Origin: Xenorhabdus sp014467285
GTDB taxonomy: Bacteria; Pseudomonadota; Gammaproteobacteria; Enterobacterales; Enterobacteriaceae
Direction: 5' to 3'
Length of the DNA: 64,000 nt
Assembly (NCBI RefSeq): GCF_014467285.1
Contig: NZ_NKHR01000012.1
Location: forward strand, 1-64,000
Each line of letters opens with the position of its first letter. Within the stretch, counting starts at the first letter, position 1. Under the pieces are notes generated by a model, which was not told the origin of the DNA, searched no databases, and saw only the letters and a program-made list of their open reading frames with translations. Positions 8,156-18,195 of the stretch are shown in pieces. The position numbers and the translations under genes are program-made.

Positions 8156-8736
8156 CAGAATTTCACCAAACCACTAAAGCCCATAAATGCGAGGGACATT
8201 AATCCCGCAGTAATAAGCCCTATCGATGAACCACGAAAAGGGGCAGGAATATTGGCAACAGCTAACCGTTCACGAATGGCGGCAAACAGTACCATGACAA
8301 GGGAAAAACCCGCAGCGGCACTAAAACCATATACGGCAGACTGAAGAAACCCGTGGGATTGATTGACGTTCAGCAGGGCGACACCGAGTACAGCACAGTT
8401 AGTTGTAATCAGTGGCAGGAAGATCCCTAAGAGCCGGTACAGTGTCGGGCTGGTTTTACGGACGACCAATTCCGTAAATTGAACAACAACCGCAATGACA
8501 AGAATAAAACTTAAAGTACGTAAATAAACCAAATCAAGTGGTACAAGAATCAGGGTATTTATCAGCCATGAGCAGATAGAGGCCAACGTCAGCACAAATG
8601 TTGTTGCTAACCCCATACCAATAGCGGTTTCGAGTTTTTTGGATACGCCCATAAAAGGACATAGCCCCAGGAATTTTACTAAAACAAAGTTATTGACCAA
8701 AACTGTGCCAATGAATAACAAGAGGTATTCAGTCAT
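8155..8736 (-). CDS. rsxA: Rsx electron transport complex subunit A
   Basis: The first gene of the rsx operon, a 193-residue six-helix membrane subunit paired with RsxE. The start at 8736 (MTEYLLLFIGTVLVNNF) matches the E. coli protein exactly in length. Conserved NNFVLVKFLGLCPFMG and PLITTNCAVLGVALLN carry the membrane cysteines. An AGGT lies 8 bp upstream of the ATG. The operon promoter is probably in 8737-8843. Confidence 0.96.
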   Translation of the reverse strand: MTEYLLLFIGTVLVNNFVLVKFLGLCPFMGVSKKLETAIGMGLATTFVLTLASICSWLINTLILVPLDLVYLRTLSFILVIAVVVQFTELVVRKTSPTLYRLLGIFLPLITTNCAVLGVALLNVNQSHGFLQSAVYGFSAAAGFSLVMVLFAAIRERLAVANIPAPFRGSSIGLITAGLMSLAFMGFSGLVKF

Positions 8737-8787
8737 TGCTATACCTGAAAATAATATGCTGGAAAATATACAGTTTGAATAGAAATT

Positions 8788-8805
8788 CCTCACCTGACGG
8801 TGAGG
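8788..8805. terminator. Stem-loop between ydgK and rsxA
   Basis: CCTCACC-TGAC-GGTGAGG forms a perfect 7-bp stem with a 4-base loop. On the minus strand it follows ydgK and precedes rsxA with no strong T run. It could be a weak terminator, an attenuator or a processing site in the rsxA leader. Confidence 0.4.
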
Positions 8806-8843
8806 TAAATAGGGGCAATAATAACAATCAATTGTGGGGTATG

Positions 8844-9284
8844 TTATCGATCTTGTGTGAAAGTCATTTTTACGCGATAAGAGCGTTTAATATAAGGAAC
8901 AAAAACAGCAGCAGCCAGTAATGTCCATAATAAGGATCGTACTGCCATCTCATCAGTAATGGGGGAAAAGGCGAAGGTTTTTATGGCGATCAAAACAGAG
9001 ACCATAAGCCAAATAATAAAAATACGTGGGAAGCGTTTTGAGCGAATAAAAAGCAACCTCAAAACCCAAACAGTAAAACACCACATTATTGCTGAGGTTA
9101 ATACGGAGATATACCACATAGTGGTAAAGCTACTATCAAGTTGATGGATGGCTTCATTTTTATGGATAAACATCATGGCATATAACAATAGAATAAAGCT
9201 GGCGGCGATTAATGTCATGATTAAGTAAGCAGCAGGTGCTAATAACCAGCCGCTAATGCGGTAATAATCATTGGATTGATACAT
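8844..9284 (-). CDS. ydgK: DUF2569 inner-membrane protein YdgK
   Basis: A 146-residue protein with four predicted membrane helices (about 10-35, 55-80, 90-108, 115-132). The N-terminal SGWLLAPAAYLIMTLI and overall layout fit DUF2569, and in E. coli ydgK also sits immediately upstream of rsxA. The function is unknown. Its position suggests it may be co-expressed with rsx, although 107 bp and a stem-loop separate them. Confidence 0.8.
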   Translation of the reverse strand: MYQSNDYYRISGWLLAPAAYLIMTLIAASFILLLYAMMFIHKNEAIHQLDSSFTTMWYISVLTSAIMWCFTVWVLRLLFIRSKRFPRIFIIWLMVSVLIAIKTFAFSPITDEMAVRSLLWTLLAAAVFVPYIKRSYRVKMTFTQDR

Positions 9285-9444
9285 AAAGAAATCTTCGCTC
9301 CATAATGAGTATTTTGATATAGAGAAAAGATGGTAACACAGATATCAGGATTATTTGCTAACGTATGATAGGTGGTGCTATTTTCTGATGTCTTGTTACT
9401 GGTTTGTAGTATTGAGCGTAGTATTACCATTTTTAGAGGCAGTT

Positions 9445-10485
9445 ATGAGTGATTTTTTAAAAGTTGGTTTGGTAGGTTATGGCTATGCAAGCAAGACCTT
9501 CCATGCACCATTGATTGCGGGAACACCTAATGTCCAACTGGTGGCTATCTCAAGTAGCGATGCAGAGAAAGTCAAAAAAGACTGGCCAACGGTGTCAGTG
9601 ACTTCCTCTCCTGAAACCCTGTTCAGTGATCCGAATATTGATCTTATTGTTATCCCAACACCCAATGATACTCACTATCCACTAGCACAAAAGGCTCTGG
9701 CGGCAGGTAAGCATGTTGTCGTTGATAAGCCTTTTACTATTACAGTGGAACAGGCAGAATCTCTGAAAAAACAAGCAGAAGAAGCTAATTTATTGTTATC
9801 TGTATTTCATAATCGTCGTTGGGATTCAGGTTTTTTGACAGTGAAATCACTGATTAAAGAAAATAAATTAGGGGCTCTGAAATATTATGAAGCCCATTTT
9901 GACCGTTACCGTCCCGCTGTTCGCCAACGCTGGCGTGAAGCTGCCGGTGCGGGAAGTGGGATTTGGTATGATTTAGCCCCGCATTTATTGGATCAGGCCG
10001 TTCAACTATTTGGCAAACCAAAAGCGATGACTGTGGATTTAGGCATGATACGTCCGAATGCAGAGACAGCGGATTATTTTCATGCACAGCTCACTTATCC
10101 TGATTTAAAAGTCGTGCTACATGCAACCATGCTTGCAGCAACAGAATCGCCTATTTTTACATTGCACGGTATGGCCGGAAGTTACACCAAGTATGGTTTG
10201 GATCCACAAGAAGAACGCTTGAAAGCAGGTGAAAGGCCTCCTCGCGCTGATTGGGGTTATGATGCACGCGATGGTTCGGTGACGTTGTCACAAGGTGAGG
10301 ACTTGATTACACAAGTGATACCCACTTTACCCGGCCATTATGGTGCTTATTATGCCGCTATTCGTGATGCTATTTTGTTTGGTAAGCCTAACCCAGTGAC
10401 TGCCAGTGAAGCCATTTTGATCATGAAGCTTATTGAAGCAGGTGAAAAATCAGCACAAGAGCAACGCACAATTCTGATTGATTGA
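9445..10485 (+). CDS. ydgJ: Gfo/Idh/MocA-type NAD(P)-dependent oxidoreductase YdgJ
   Basis: A 346-residue sugar-dehydrogenase-like oxidoreductase. The start at 9445 (MSDFLKVGLVGYGYASKTFH) gives the E. coli YdgJ length; the upstream in-frame ATG would add 30 hydrophobic residues out of the intergenic region. The N-terminal Rossmann fold shows GLVGYGYASK and VIPTPNDTHYPLA; the catalytic Lys is in KHVVVDKPFT. The substrate is unknown. It is divergent from ydgK across a 160-bp promoter region. Confidence 0.92.
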   Translation: MSDFLKVGLVGYGYASKTFHAPLIAGTPNVQLVAISSSDAEKVKKDWPTVSVTSSPETLFSDPNIDLIVIPTPNDTHYPLAQKALAAGKHVVVDKPFTITVEQAESLKKQAEEANLLLSVFHNRRWDSGFLTVKSLIKENKLGALKYYEAHFDRYRPAVRQRWREAAGAGSGIWYDLAPHLLDQAVQLFGKPKAMTVDLGMIRPNAETADYFHAQLTYPDLKVVLHATMLAATESPIFTLHGMAGSYTKYGLDPQEERLKAGERPPRADWGYDARDGSVTLSQGEDLITQVIPTLPGHYGAYYAAIRDAILFGKPNPVTASEAILIMKLIEAGEKSAQEQRTILID

Positions 10486-10522
10486 TCAAGCCGTGGACGG
10501 TAAGGCAAAGGGAGCTATTTTA

Positions 10523-11512
10523 ATGAACTTGTTGCAGAAATTAAAAATTGATCCTTTTTTAGTGATACTGATTACAGTGGTTATCATTGCATCGTTTTTC
10601 CCCTGTGAAGGCGAAGCTAAAAAATGGTTTCAACACCTAACAACGGCCGCTATTGCATTGTTGTTTTTTATGCATGGCGCGAAATTATCCCGTAGTGCAA
10701 TTTTGGCAGGTATCGGGCACTGGAAACTGCATTTGGTGATTTTTATTAGCACCTTTGTCTTATTCCCAATATTGGGGATGGGGCTGCATTTCATTGTGCC
10801 GGAATGGATGTCTCCTACGGTTTATATGGGATTTCTTTATCTTTGTGCTTTACCTGCTACTGTGCAGTCGGCTATTGCCTTTACTTCCGTTGCTGGAGGA
10901 AATGTCGCTGCTGCAATATGTAGTGCTTCCGCTTCAAGTTTATTAGGTGTGTTCTTATCCCCGTTATTGGTTGGTTTTTTAATTCAAACGCATGAAGGGG
11001 GCGCTCATACTGATACCTGGCAGGCGATAAAAGATATTATATTGCAGCTAATGGTCCCTTTTATTGTTGGTCACCTGTCACGTCCTCTGATTGCCGGTTG
11101 GGTAGAAAAACATAAAAAGCTGGTTAATATGACCGACCGTTCCTCCATTTTGCTGGTGGTATATGTGGCATTCAGTGAAGCGGTGGTGGAAGGTATTTGG
11201 CATAAAATTGATGCTTATTCACTCATAATGATTGGCATTGTGTGCTGTGTTTTATTAGCACTCGTGTTAATGATTAATGTGTACAGTTCGCGTTTGCTTG
11301 GATTCAGCAAAGAAGATGAAATTACCATTGTTTTTTGTGGTTCGAAGAAGAGTCTGGCGAATGGTGTACCGATGGCTAATGTATTATTTCCTGCCTCAAT
11401 GGTAGGGGTCATGTTATTGCCATTGATGATTTTTCACCAGATCCAACTGATGGTTTGCGCGGTTCTGGCTCAGCGTTATGCTCGACGTTCAAAACCTAAA
11501 AAGGCAGATTAA
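10523..11512 (+). CDS. yfeH: Bile acid:sodium symporter-family transporter YfeH-like
   Basis: A 329-residue integral membrane protein with about ten helices, of the SBF-like (YfeH) type. The start at 10523 (MNLLQKLKIDPF) has a good AAGGGAG 8 bp upstream; the longer in-frame start at 10478 would overlap ydgJ. Conserved FLYLCALPATVQSAIAF and FCGSKKSLANGVPMA match the discontinuous-helix cores of the family. The substrate is unknown. It is probably co-transcribed with ydgJ, 37 bp away. Confidence 0.88.
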   Translation: MNLLQKLKIDPFLVILITVVIIASFFPCEGEAKKWFQHLTTAAIALLFFMHGAKLSRSAILAGIGHWKLHLVIFISTFVLFPILGMGLHFIVPEWMSPTVYMGFLYLCALPATVQSAIAFTSVAGGNVAAAICSASASSLLGVFLSPLLVGFLIQTHEGGAHTDTWQAIKDIILQLMVPFIVGHLSRPLIAGWVEKHKKLVNMTDRSSILLVVYVAFSEAVVEGIWHKIDAYSLIMIGIVCCVLLALVLMINVYSSRLLGFSKEDEITIVFCGSKKSLANGVPMANVLFPASMVGVMLLPLMIFHQIQLMVCAVLAQRYARRSKPKKAD

Positions 11513-11523
11513 TTTCTGCCTTT
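11500..11523 (+). terminator. Stem-loop at the yfeH stop codon
   Basis: AAAGGCAGA-TTAATT-TCTGCCTTT is a perfect 9-bp stem that includes the yfeH stop codon. Its A/T-flanked symmetry allows it to work for yfeH and possibly for convergent add. The T tail is short. Confidence 0.55.
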
Positions 11524-11590
11524 AGTGTTAACTCATTTTAAATAACGAGTTTTGAAAATAGCGGTTTTTGAGAATAAATAGTGATATTTC

Positions 11591-12592
11591 TTAGCGACTT
11601 GCCACTTTCTCTTTTAGGGCTTGCTTTTCCGCTTCGCTGAGGAACGCGGTTGTTAATCCATTAACTTGTGCCTGTCGGATTTGTTCTGGAGACAATCCTG
11701 CTGCCGGTGCAGCAATCTCATACTCGTGGCGAATTTCAATGCCTTCGACTGCCGGGTCATCGGTATTGATTGATGCCAAGATACCGTGTTCAAGGAATTT
11801 TTTCAGTGGGTGAGTCGCTGATGAGCTGACTGTGCTGGTTTGCAGGTTTGATGTCAAACAGGATTCAATACCGATTCCGTGTTCAGCCAGATAGTCCATC
11901 AAAGCCGGATCAGTGATAGCTTTAACACCGTGTCCAATACGGGTTGCTCCCAATTCACGAATAGCATGCCAGATACTTTCTGCACCAGCCGCCTCTCCGG
12001 CATGTACACTGATATTCCAGCCTGCATCACGCGCTTGGATAAAATGTTGTTCAAACAGATAGCCAGGGAAGCCGAGTTCATCACCCGCCAGATCTAATGC
12101 TGTAATATGTCGTTTATGAGCAAGCAGGCCGGCTAATTCTTGAGAACACGCTTTTTCTCCAAATGTTCTGCTCAATATGCCGATCAAACGGATCTGAATA
12201 TCATGTTGCTGGCTTGCAGAATGGATGCCATCAATGATTGCCTCAACAACACCTTCAACAGGCAGTTGGTGCTTCATCGCCATGTAATAAGGAGAGAAGC
12301 GCAGTTCAGCATAATCAAGGCCCGCGTTGACGGCATCTTCAACATTCTCAACGGCAACTCTGCGGCAGGCATCTAAATCTGCCAGAACGGCGACTCCCCA
12401 GTCCAGTTTCTGAAGGAAACTAACAAGGTTTGGTTCATTTTCAATGATCTGGACATGAGGGCGCAGGGCTTCCAGTTCATAAGCAGGAAGGGGGATATTA
12501 TGTTGACGTGCAAGGGACAAAATGGTTTCAGGGCGAATATTGCCGTCAAGGTGACGGTGTAAATCGGTCAATGGAAGCCGTGTATCAATCAT
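11591..12592 (-). CDS. add: Adenosine deaminase
   Basis: A 333-residue zinc enzyme that deaminates (deoxy)adenosine to (deoxy)inosine in purine salvage. The metal and catalytic motifs are present in order: DLHRHLDG (residues 10-17), SVHAGEAAG with the catalytic Glu, a following IGHG, and SINTDDPAV. The length and start match E. coli Add. In E. coli add lies next to ydgJ, so local synteny is kept, although yfeH is inserted here. Confidence 0.96.
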   Translation of the reverse strand: MIDTRLPLTDLHRHLDGNIRPETILSLARQHNIPLPAYELEALRPHVQIIENEPNLVSFLQKLDWGVAVLADLDACRRVAVENVEDAVNAGLDYAELRFSPYYMAMKHQLPVEGVVEAIIDGIHSASQQHDIQIRLIGILSRTFGEKACSQELAGLLAHKRHITALDLAGDELGFPGYLFEQHFIQARDAGWNISVHAGEAAGAESIWHAIRELGATRIGHGVKAITDPALMDYLAEHGIGIESCLTSNLQTSTVSSSATHPLKKFLEHGILASINTDDPAVEGIEIRHEYEIAAPAAGLSPEQIRQAQVNGLTTAFLSEAEKQALKEKVASR

Positions 12593-12624
12593 CTTTTATC
12601 CTTCTTATTAAATTTCAGATATAC

Positions 12625-12652
12625 AAAAAAGCCAGTCAATGCGTTGACTGGC
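12625..12652 (-). terminator. Rho-independent terminator of ydgA
   Basis: On the minus strand GCCAGTCAA-CGCA-TTGACTGGC forms a perfect 9-bp stem followed directly by six T residues. It lies between ydgA and add, so the two genes form separate units. Confidence 0.85.
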
Positions 12653-12717
12653 AAGAAAATGAAAGCACTATCGATGTTTTAGCGATGTCTCAGCAATGCA
12701 GCCTTATCATGCTGATT

Positions 12718-14244
12718 TTACTCACTATCTGTATCACCATGCGGGGCTTGTTCACCATTGTCATCATCATAGGAGCTGACAAGATCATTATCAAGCAAGA
12801 ATTGATGCAGGCTGGATTCTTTGTTATTTAATTTAACTTTGTCATCGGCATACTGGAAATTAAGACCAATAACGCCGTTTTCATCAGTGAGGATCTTTTG
12901 CTTAATGCCTTTTTGAGCAAGCATCTGAACTTGTTGTTTTGCTTTAGCTTCTGCTGCCGCTTTGTCTGCACCGTCTAAAATATCTGCTTGTGTGATAGAT
13001 TCTATCAACATAGCTTTAGGTACGCTAACGCGTAATGACAGATCTTGGACCAGAGTGCGGATCATCTCTTCCGGCCCCATCAGGAACAACGCGTTCTTCT
13101 CTTCAGGAATGTTTTGTAAGGAAAGTTTGAAATCGACTGCGCTTTCACCTTTACTGTTTTTCCAACTGAAAGGAGAAATGCTGAATTGTGGATTTTTATT
13201 CAGAAGTAAGTGTAAGTTACTGAGAATAGCATAGGAATTCGCATCATAAGATAACGCATCTGATGCCACTAAACTATCGTGATAAGCCTGAGTAAACTTA
13301 CGTACAGACTGGCCATCTAACTTTTCCATGCCCAGAGCAAGCTTACCTGAGCCGAAATCTATATCTTTGACTTTTATTCCATCAACGCCGTAAGCGATAT
13401 TGATGTTGAGGTTGTCTTTATCTTCTGTCAAATCGGACGTGATTTTAAACCCTTTGAGAGATGTCTCACTCGGTGCATTGGATTTTCCGGCAATCTCATG
13501 CAGGGAAATTTCGCCAATGCTATAACTCTGATGACCAATATAGAAATCGAAATTACCTTTTTTGTTCTCCCCTGAAAAATCAATATTTTTTAGGGAAATT
13601 GATTCATTTTTGGTGGGATCACTGAAAGATAATTCATCACTTTTGGCGGAAAATGATAATGCACTTAAATCACGGTTGGTATCAATACTGATTTTTGCCC
13701 CTGAGAAAGACAGAACGCGTTTCTCACCATTTTCCTGGTCTTCTGTATGGTTAATGGGACTCAAGTTCATAATGGAAGAGAGGTTTCTTCCATAGCTAAT
13801 GCTGGTATCTGAACTGATTGGCGATTTTCCTTCAGTAAGCTTAAATAGCTCTTTCAGCGTATTGCTTTGTTCCAGTTCAGAATGGATGGATGCCATTTGC
13901 GGTGCTAAATTGAATGCTTTCAGGTTGGCAATAGGAAACGGACCATGATCGATGGTTGATTTAAAAATAATTTCTTCGTTACTTAACGGAACACCTTTAT
14001 CGTTTGACTGAGTATTTTTTATGTTCAGGATTAAACGGACATCGGAACTGAAAACACCGCGTTTGAAGTCTTTTGCCTGCAATTCGATACCGCTTTCAGG
14101 AAATTCTTTTTTGAGTTCAGTGTTTGCCTTGGTGATGAAACCATCCAAACTTCCTTCAAGCTTTTTACCTGTGTACCATGATGCACCTGTCCATACCGCT
14201 CCCAGAGCAATAATAACGCTTACAGCAACTAACGATTTTTTCAT
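12718..14244 (-). CDS. ydgA: DUF945 family protein YdgA
   Basis: A 508-residue envelope protein starting at 14244 (MKKSLVAVSVIIALGAVW), the family's normal start; an in-frame ATG 27 bp upstream is less likely. It has an uncleaved N-terminal signal-anchor (residues 5-22) and a long periplasmic part rich in beta-strand-like repeats. YdgA/DUF945 members are inner-membrane or periplasmic proteins of poorly defined function. It is followed by its own terminator. Confidence 0.88.
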   Translation of the reverse strand: MKKSLVAVSVIIALGAVWTGASWYTGKKLEGSLDGFITKANTELKKEFPESGIELQAKDFKRGVFSSDVRLILNIKNTQSNDKGVPLSNEEIIFKSTIDHGPFPIANLKAFNLAPQMASIHSELEQSNTLKELFKLTEGKSPISSDTSISYGRNLSSIMNLSPINHTEDQENGEKRVLSFSGAKISIDTNRDLSALSFSAKSDELSFSDPTKNESISLKNIDFSGENKKGNFDFYIGHQSYSIGEISLHEIAGKSNAPSETSLKGFKITSDLTEDKDNLNINIAYGVDGIKVKDIDFGSGKLALGMEKLDGQSVRKFTQAYHDSLVASDALSYDANSYAILSNLHLLLNKNPQFSISPFSWKNSKGESAVDFKLSLQNIPEEKNALFLMGPEEMIRTLVQDLSLRVSVPKAMLIESITQADILDGADKAAAEAKAKQQVQMLAQKGIKQKILTDENGVIGLNFQYADDKVKLNNKESSLHQFLLDNDLVSSYDDDNGEQAPHGDTDSE

Positions 14245-14412
14245 GTGGAAATCCCATCCGTTAACGCACATAACATGGTTGATATGTGCACTTTTATTTA
14301 TGTCAATAATGGTTGTTAAGTGTATAGCCTAACTAAGATATTTTAATCATTTTTCACTGAAAATGTGATTAACAACCGATGTAATAGATGTAACTATATG
14401 AATATAGAATAA

Positions 14413-15585
14413 TTAATTAGATACTTTGGCAATTTTCCCATCACCATGAACAATTATGGTTTTTTCTATAGCAGATAAGAAGATTGATTCACCTGAGAAT
14501 AATCTCAATTGCTGCTCATCAGAGTTAATAACCACTTGACCTTCAGAACAAAATAAAACTGATGCTGAATTATTCTCCAATGTGATTGGTTGTTCTGAAA
14601 CAGCATAAACAGAAAAATGGAAATCATTGACGGGAACAGGGTAATTCAACGCATCTTTTTCCTGTTTTGGAGTGGTCAGCAAAGTATCTGCATATTTCGG
14701 AATAAAATCTAAATTAGCCATCAATTCTGGTACATCAATATGTTTACTGGTTAAACCAGCACGCAGCACATTGTCTGAGTTGGCCATAACTTCCAGAGCC
14801 ACACCTTCAAGATAAGCATGAGGGGTGCGTGCGTACAGAAACATTGCCTGGCCGGGTTTCAGCTCGACCACGTTAAGCAAGAGGGGTGAAAACAAACCGT
14901 TATCATCAGGATAGAAGGAGGTCATCTTTCTGATAGTATCCCATGGTTCTCCCTGATGGCTATTCAGCGCAGACTTTAAGACAGCAATGGCTAAACGTTT
15001 CGATTCACCTTGCATATTCAATAATTGGGCAAAGAGAAACGACAGGTTTTGTTCTGTCGGATGCTGGATGAATGCCTGAATATCAGGATGTGCAGCAGAA
15101 ACATTTCCCAATAGTTGTGCGATTTCTGATAGTGGCCTAAAAGCATTCATGGCCTTAAATGGTGTCAGCGCATAGACCAACTCAGGTTTGTGATTATCGT
15201 CTTTATAATTACGTTGTGCTGAATCTAAAGGTATTCCCTGTGCATTTTCTTTAGCAAATCCTATCTCGGCAGATGTTTTATCAGGATGTACCTGAATTGA
15301 AAGCGGCTGAGCCGCGCACAACACTTTGAACAAAAAAGGTAAGCGCTGGAATTGACGGGCTACCCTTTCTCCGAGATATTTTTCTGGTTCCCTGGCGATC
15401 AGCGTATCCAAAGCGATGGTTTCGCCGGTTTCCGGATCGGTCACCAGTGAACTGCATTTCGGATGTGCTCCCATCCATAATTCTGCCATTGGCTGATTAG
15501 CAGGGTTTTCGATGCCATAAATATCCGTCAGGGCCGTTTTGCTTCCCCAGTCATAATGTTGGATGTTATTAGTCATTTTCAGCAT
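14413..15585 (-). CDS. manA: Mannose-6-phosphate isomerase
   Basis: A class I phosphomannose isomerase (390 residues) that interconverts mannose-6-phosphate and fructose-6-phosphate. The zinc ligands are visible in LSIQVHPDK (Gln, His), HKPELVYAL (Glu) and ARTPHAYLEG (His). The start MLKMTNNIQHYDWGSK aligns with E. coli ManA. It is divergent from fumC over an AT-rich 173-bp region, as part of the conserved ydgA-manA-fum terminus block. Confidence 0.95.
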   Translation of the reverse strand: MLKMTNNIQHYDWGSKTALTDIYGIENPANQPMAELWMGAHPKCSSLVTDPETGETIALDTLIAREPEKYLGERVARQFQRLPFLFKVLCAAQPLSIQVHPDKTSAEIGFAKENAQGIPLDSAQRNYKDDNHKPELVYALTPFKAMNAFRPLSEIAQLLGNVSAAHPDIQAFIQHPTEQNLSFLFAQLLNMQGESKRLAIAVLKSALNSHQGEPWDTIRKMTSFYPDDNGLFSPLLLNVVELKPGQAMFLYARTPHAYLEGVALEVMANSDNVLRAGLTSKHIDVPELMANLDFIPKYADTLLTTPKQEKDALNYPVPVNDFHFSVYAVSEQPITLENNSASVLFCSEGQVVINSDEQQLRLFSGESIFLSAIEKTIIVHGDGKIAKVSN

Positions 15586-15758
15586 GGCGGAATTTCCTAT
15601 AATAAAAAATAAATTTATTTATATAACAACGATACAATAAACACGGTTAGGTCGCATTATCGATCATAAATTTATGGCATTATAAAAAAATGCCGGCTAA
15701 TTTATCTGCAAAATTTATTCCGGCGTATTCAATTATTCTGTGTGCTAAGGAGATAGTA

Positions 15759-17153
15759 ATGGCAGCCACTCGCATTGAAAAAGACTCAATGGGACCTATC
15801 GAAGTACCTGCTGACCAATTATGGGGGGCGCAAACTCAGCGCTCACTGGAGCATTTCCGCATTTCTCAGGAGAAAATGCCTGTTGCGTTGATTCATGCTC
15901 TTGCATTGACTAAACAAGCAGCAGCCAGCGTCAATATGGATTTAGGCCTTCTGCCTAAAGAACGTGGTGACGCAATTATCGCTGCGGCGAAAGAGGTGTT
16001 GGAAGGTAAACACCCGACAGAATTCCCTCTTGCTATCTGGCAGACCGGTTCGGGAACTCAAAGCAACATGAACATGAATGAAGTGTTGGCGAACCGTGGT
16101 AGTGAGATCCTTGGCGGTCAACGGGGCAATGAACGTTTGATTCACCCTAATGATGATGTCAATAAAAGTCAAAGTTCTAATGATGTTTTCCCAACTGCTA
16201 TACATGTTGCAGCAGTTACCGCAGTACGTGAGCATTTGTTACCAGAGTTAGAAGCATTACAAAAAACACTGGCAGACAAAGCGGAAGCATTTAAAAATAT
16301 CGTAAAAATTGGCCGTACCCACCTACAAGATGCGACTCCTCTGACTTTAGGTCAGGAGGTTTCTGGTTGGGCAGCTATGCTGACACATAACCTGAAACAT
16401 ATTGAAAACAGCATTCCTCATGTGTGCGAATTGGCTTTGGGTGGTACAGCGGTAGGAACTGGTCTGAATACTCATCCAGAATATGCTGTTCGCGTTGCGA
16501 AGAAAATCGCTGAATTGTCCGGCCATCCTTTTGTGACTTCCCCAAATAAATTTGAAGCTTTGGCAACTTGTGATGCACTGGTTCATTCTCATGGTGCGCT
16601 GAAAGGTTTGGCTGCTTCGTTAATGAAGATTGCTAATGATGTTCGCTGGTTGGCTTCCGGCCCACGTTGTGGCATCGGTGAAATATCCATCCCTGAAAAT
16701 GAACCAGGCAGCTCAATTATGCCGGGTAAAGTTAACCCGACTCAGTGTGAAGCAATGACTATGCTATGTGCTCAGGTTATGGGTAACGATGTGGCTATCA
16801 ATATTGGTGGCGCGTCGGGTAATTTCGAGCTGAATGTATTCCGTCCAATGGTTATCGATAACTTCCTGCAATCTGTTCGTTTACTGGCGGATGGCATGCG
16901 TAGCTTCAATGAGCACTGTGCGATTGGTATTGAACCTAACCATGATCGCATTACTCAATTACTGAATGAATCACTGATGCTGGTAACGGCTCTGAATACT
17001 CATATTGGCTACGATAAAGCCGCTGAGATTGCTAAAAAAGCCCACAAAGAAGGTCTGACGTTAAAACAATCCGCGATGCAATTGGGCTATTTGACTGAAG
17101 CTGAGTTTGATGATTGGGTTCGTCCAGAAGAGATGGTTGGCAGCATGAAGTAA
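15759..17153 (+). CDS. fumC: Fumarase C (class II fumarate hydratase)
   Basis: The oxygen-stable, iron-free fumarase of the TCA cycle (464 residues). The start at 15759 follows AAGGAGATAGTA, an excellent ribosome-binding site; an upstream in-frame ATG at 15690 lacks one. The family signature GSSIMPGKVNP with the catalytic Ser, plus GSGTQSNMN and GRTHLQDATP, are present. In E. coli fumA sits between manA and fumC; it is absent here, so this may be the main locus-linked fumarase. Confidence 0.96.
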   Translation: MAATRIEKDSMGPIEVPADQLWGAQTQRSLEHFRISQEKMPVALIHALALTKQAAASVNMDLGLLPKERGDAIIAAAKEVLEGKHPTEFPLAIWQTGSGTQSNMNMNEVLANRGSEILGGQRGNERLIHPNDDVNKSQSSNDVFPTAIHVAAVTAVREHLLPELEALQKTLADKAEAFKNIVKIGRTHLQDATPLTLGQEVSGWAAMLTHNLKHIENSIPHVCELALGGTAVGTGLNTHPEYAVRVAKKIAELSGHPFVTSPNKFEALATCDALVHSHGALKGLAASLMKIANDVRWLASGPRCGIGEISIPENEPGSSIMPGKVNPTQCEAMTMLCAQVMGNDVAINIGGASGNFELNVFRPMVIDNFLQSVRLLADGMRSFNEHCAIGIEPNHDRITQLLNESLMLVTALNTHIGYDKAAEIAKKAHKEGLTLKQSAMQLGYLTEAEFDDWVRPEEMVGSMK

Positions 17154-17194
17154 TGTTCTTGCTATGATGTACTTCTGTTTACGCCATTAAATTT

Positions 17195-17226
17195 AAAAAC
17201 CGGAGAATATTCACTCCGGTTTTTTT
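17195..17226 (+). terminator. Terminator between fumC and tus
   Basis: AACCGGAG / CTCCGGTT stem, 8-base loop, preceded by five A and followed by a run of T. The symmetric A/T flanks mean it can terminate fumC from the left and tus from the right. Confidence 0.9.
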
Positions 17227-17231
17227 ATCGC

Positions 17232-18158
17232 TTAAATTTCTTTATAGAGATGAAGACGAGGAATGACGAGCTCCAATGGCTTGGCTTTGGGTTTATATCT
17301 ATGTTTTATCGCATTGGCATTATAGTCAGTTAATGCGCCAATTTTCGGTTTGGCTTCACTGTCCTTTGTATAGAATACAATAACGGGAAGTGGACACGCG
17401 TATTGAACTTGCTTTTGCAGCTCTGAGTACCATACGCGAGTAATGGGTTGTACTTTCACTGGTCTTTTGATCTTCAATATCACGTTATCGGGTAGTTTCT
17501 TGATATCTGTAATTTCCAAAGCTACCAGAGACGCCCATTGATCGCTAGTGTAAGGAGGAACTGCTCGCCCTGCATTGTAGCTTTTCTCCAGTTGTTCCAG
17601 AATTTGTTGTTTGGTGACTTTTTTAATGATGTTTTTGTTGGCCCAGCCAAAGTTAATGGAATCAGGATCTAATAGGGGAGTGATGGTGCGGTAGGCATTC
17701 AATGTAATAAGCCCTCGCAAATGATTATGAACAAACTCAAAGCGTTGTTCTTTGCTGACACCGGATTCTTTGGTGACGATATTTTCCAGCTCGACTTTTA
17801 ATTGATTTACTTCATTAACTACATTCATTGCTTCCTTATATTGCTGGTGGCTGACTGCAAAACATAATGCTCCTGGAAGCCGACTGGCAGCTTTGCTACT
17901 GATATTGGGGTTATTATGGTGTATGAATAACTTCTGATAAAAGCGTAAACCTAAATTGAGAGCTTCATTTCCTTGTAGAGGATTAACTTTAATTTTAGTT
18001 AATTGTTCATGTTCTTCGCCTTTTTCTATCTGAGGCAATTCGAATACCCGGGCATCAATAAGCGGATAGTTCATCAACAAGGTAATCAGTTCAGATAATT
18101 TTTTTTCTTGCTTTTTGAAGCAGCTTGTAAGTGACTTAATTGAAAGGTATTTATTCAT
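17232..18158 (-). CDS. tus: Replication terminus site-binding protein Tus
   Basis: A 308-residue protein matching E. coli Tus over its whole length. It binds Ter sites and blocks the DnaB helicase from one side, trapping forks in the terminus. Strongly conserved blocks include SSKAASRLPGALCF, RFEFVHNHLRGLITLNAYRT, FGWANKNIIK, LKIKRPVKVQPITRVWY and HRYKPKAKPLELVIPRLHLY. The convergent arrangement with fumC is as in E. coli. A Ter site 38 bp upstream of the start overlaps the promoter region, so autorepression by Tus is expected. Confidence 0.97.
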   Translation of the reverse strand: MNKYLSIKSLTSCFKKQEKKLSELITLLMNYPLIDARVFELPQIEKGEEHEQLTKIKVNPLQGNEALNLGLRFYQKLFIHHNNPNISSKAASRLPGALCFAVSHQQYKEAMNVVNEVNQLKVELENIVTKESGVSKEQRFEFVHNHLRGLITLNAYRTITPLLDPDSINFGWANKNIIKKVTKQQILEQLEKSYNAGRAVPPYTSDQWASLVALEITDIKKLPDNVILKIKRPVKVQPITRVWYSELQKQVQYACPLPVIVFYTKDSEAKPKIGALTDYNANAIKHRYKPKAKPLELVIPRLHLYKEI

Positions 18159-18195
18159 ATTGCCATCCTCAACAATTGTACCCTTAAATTTTTTA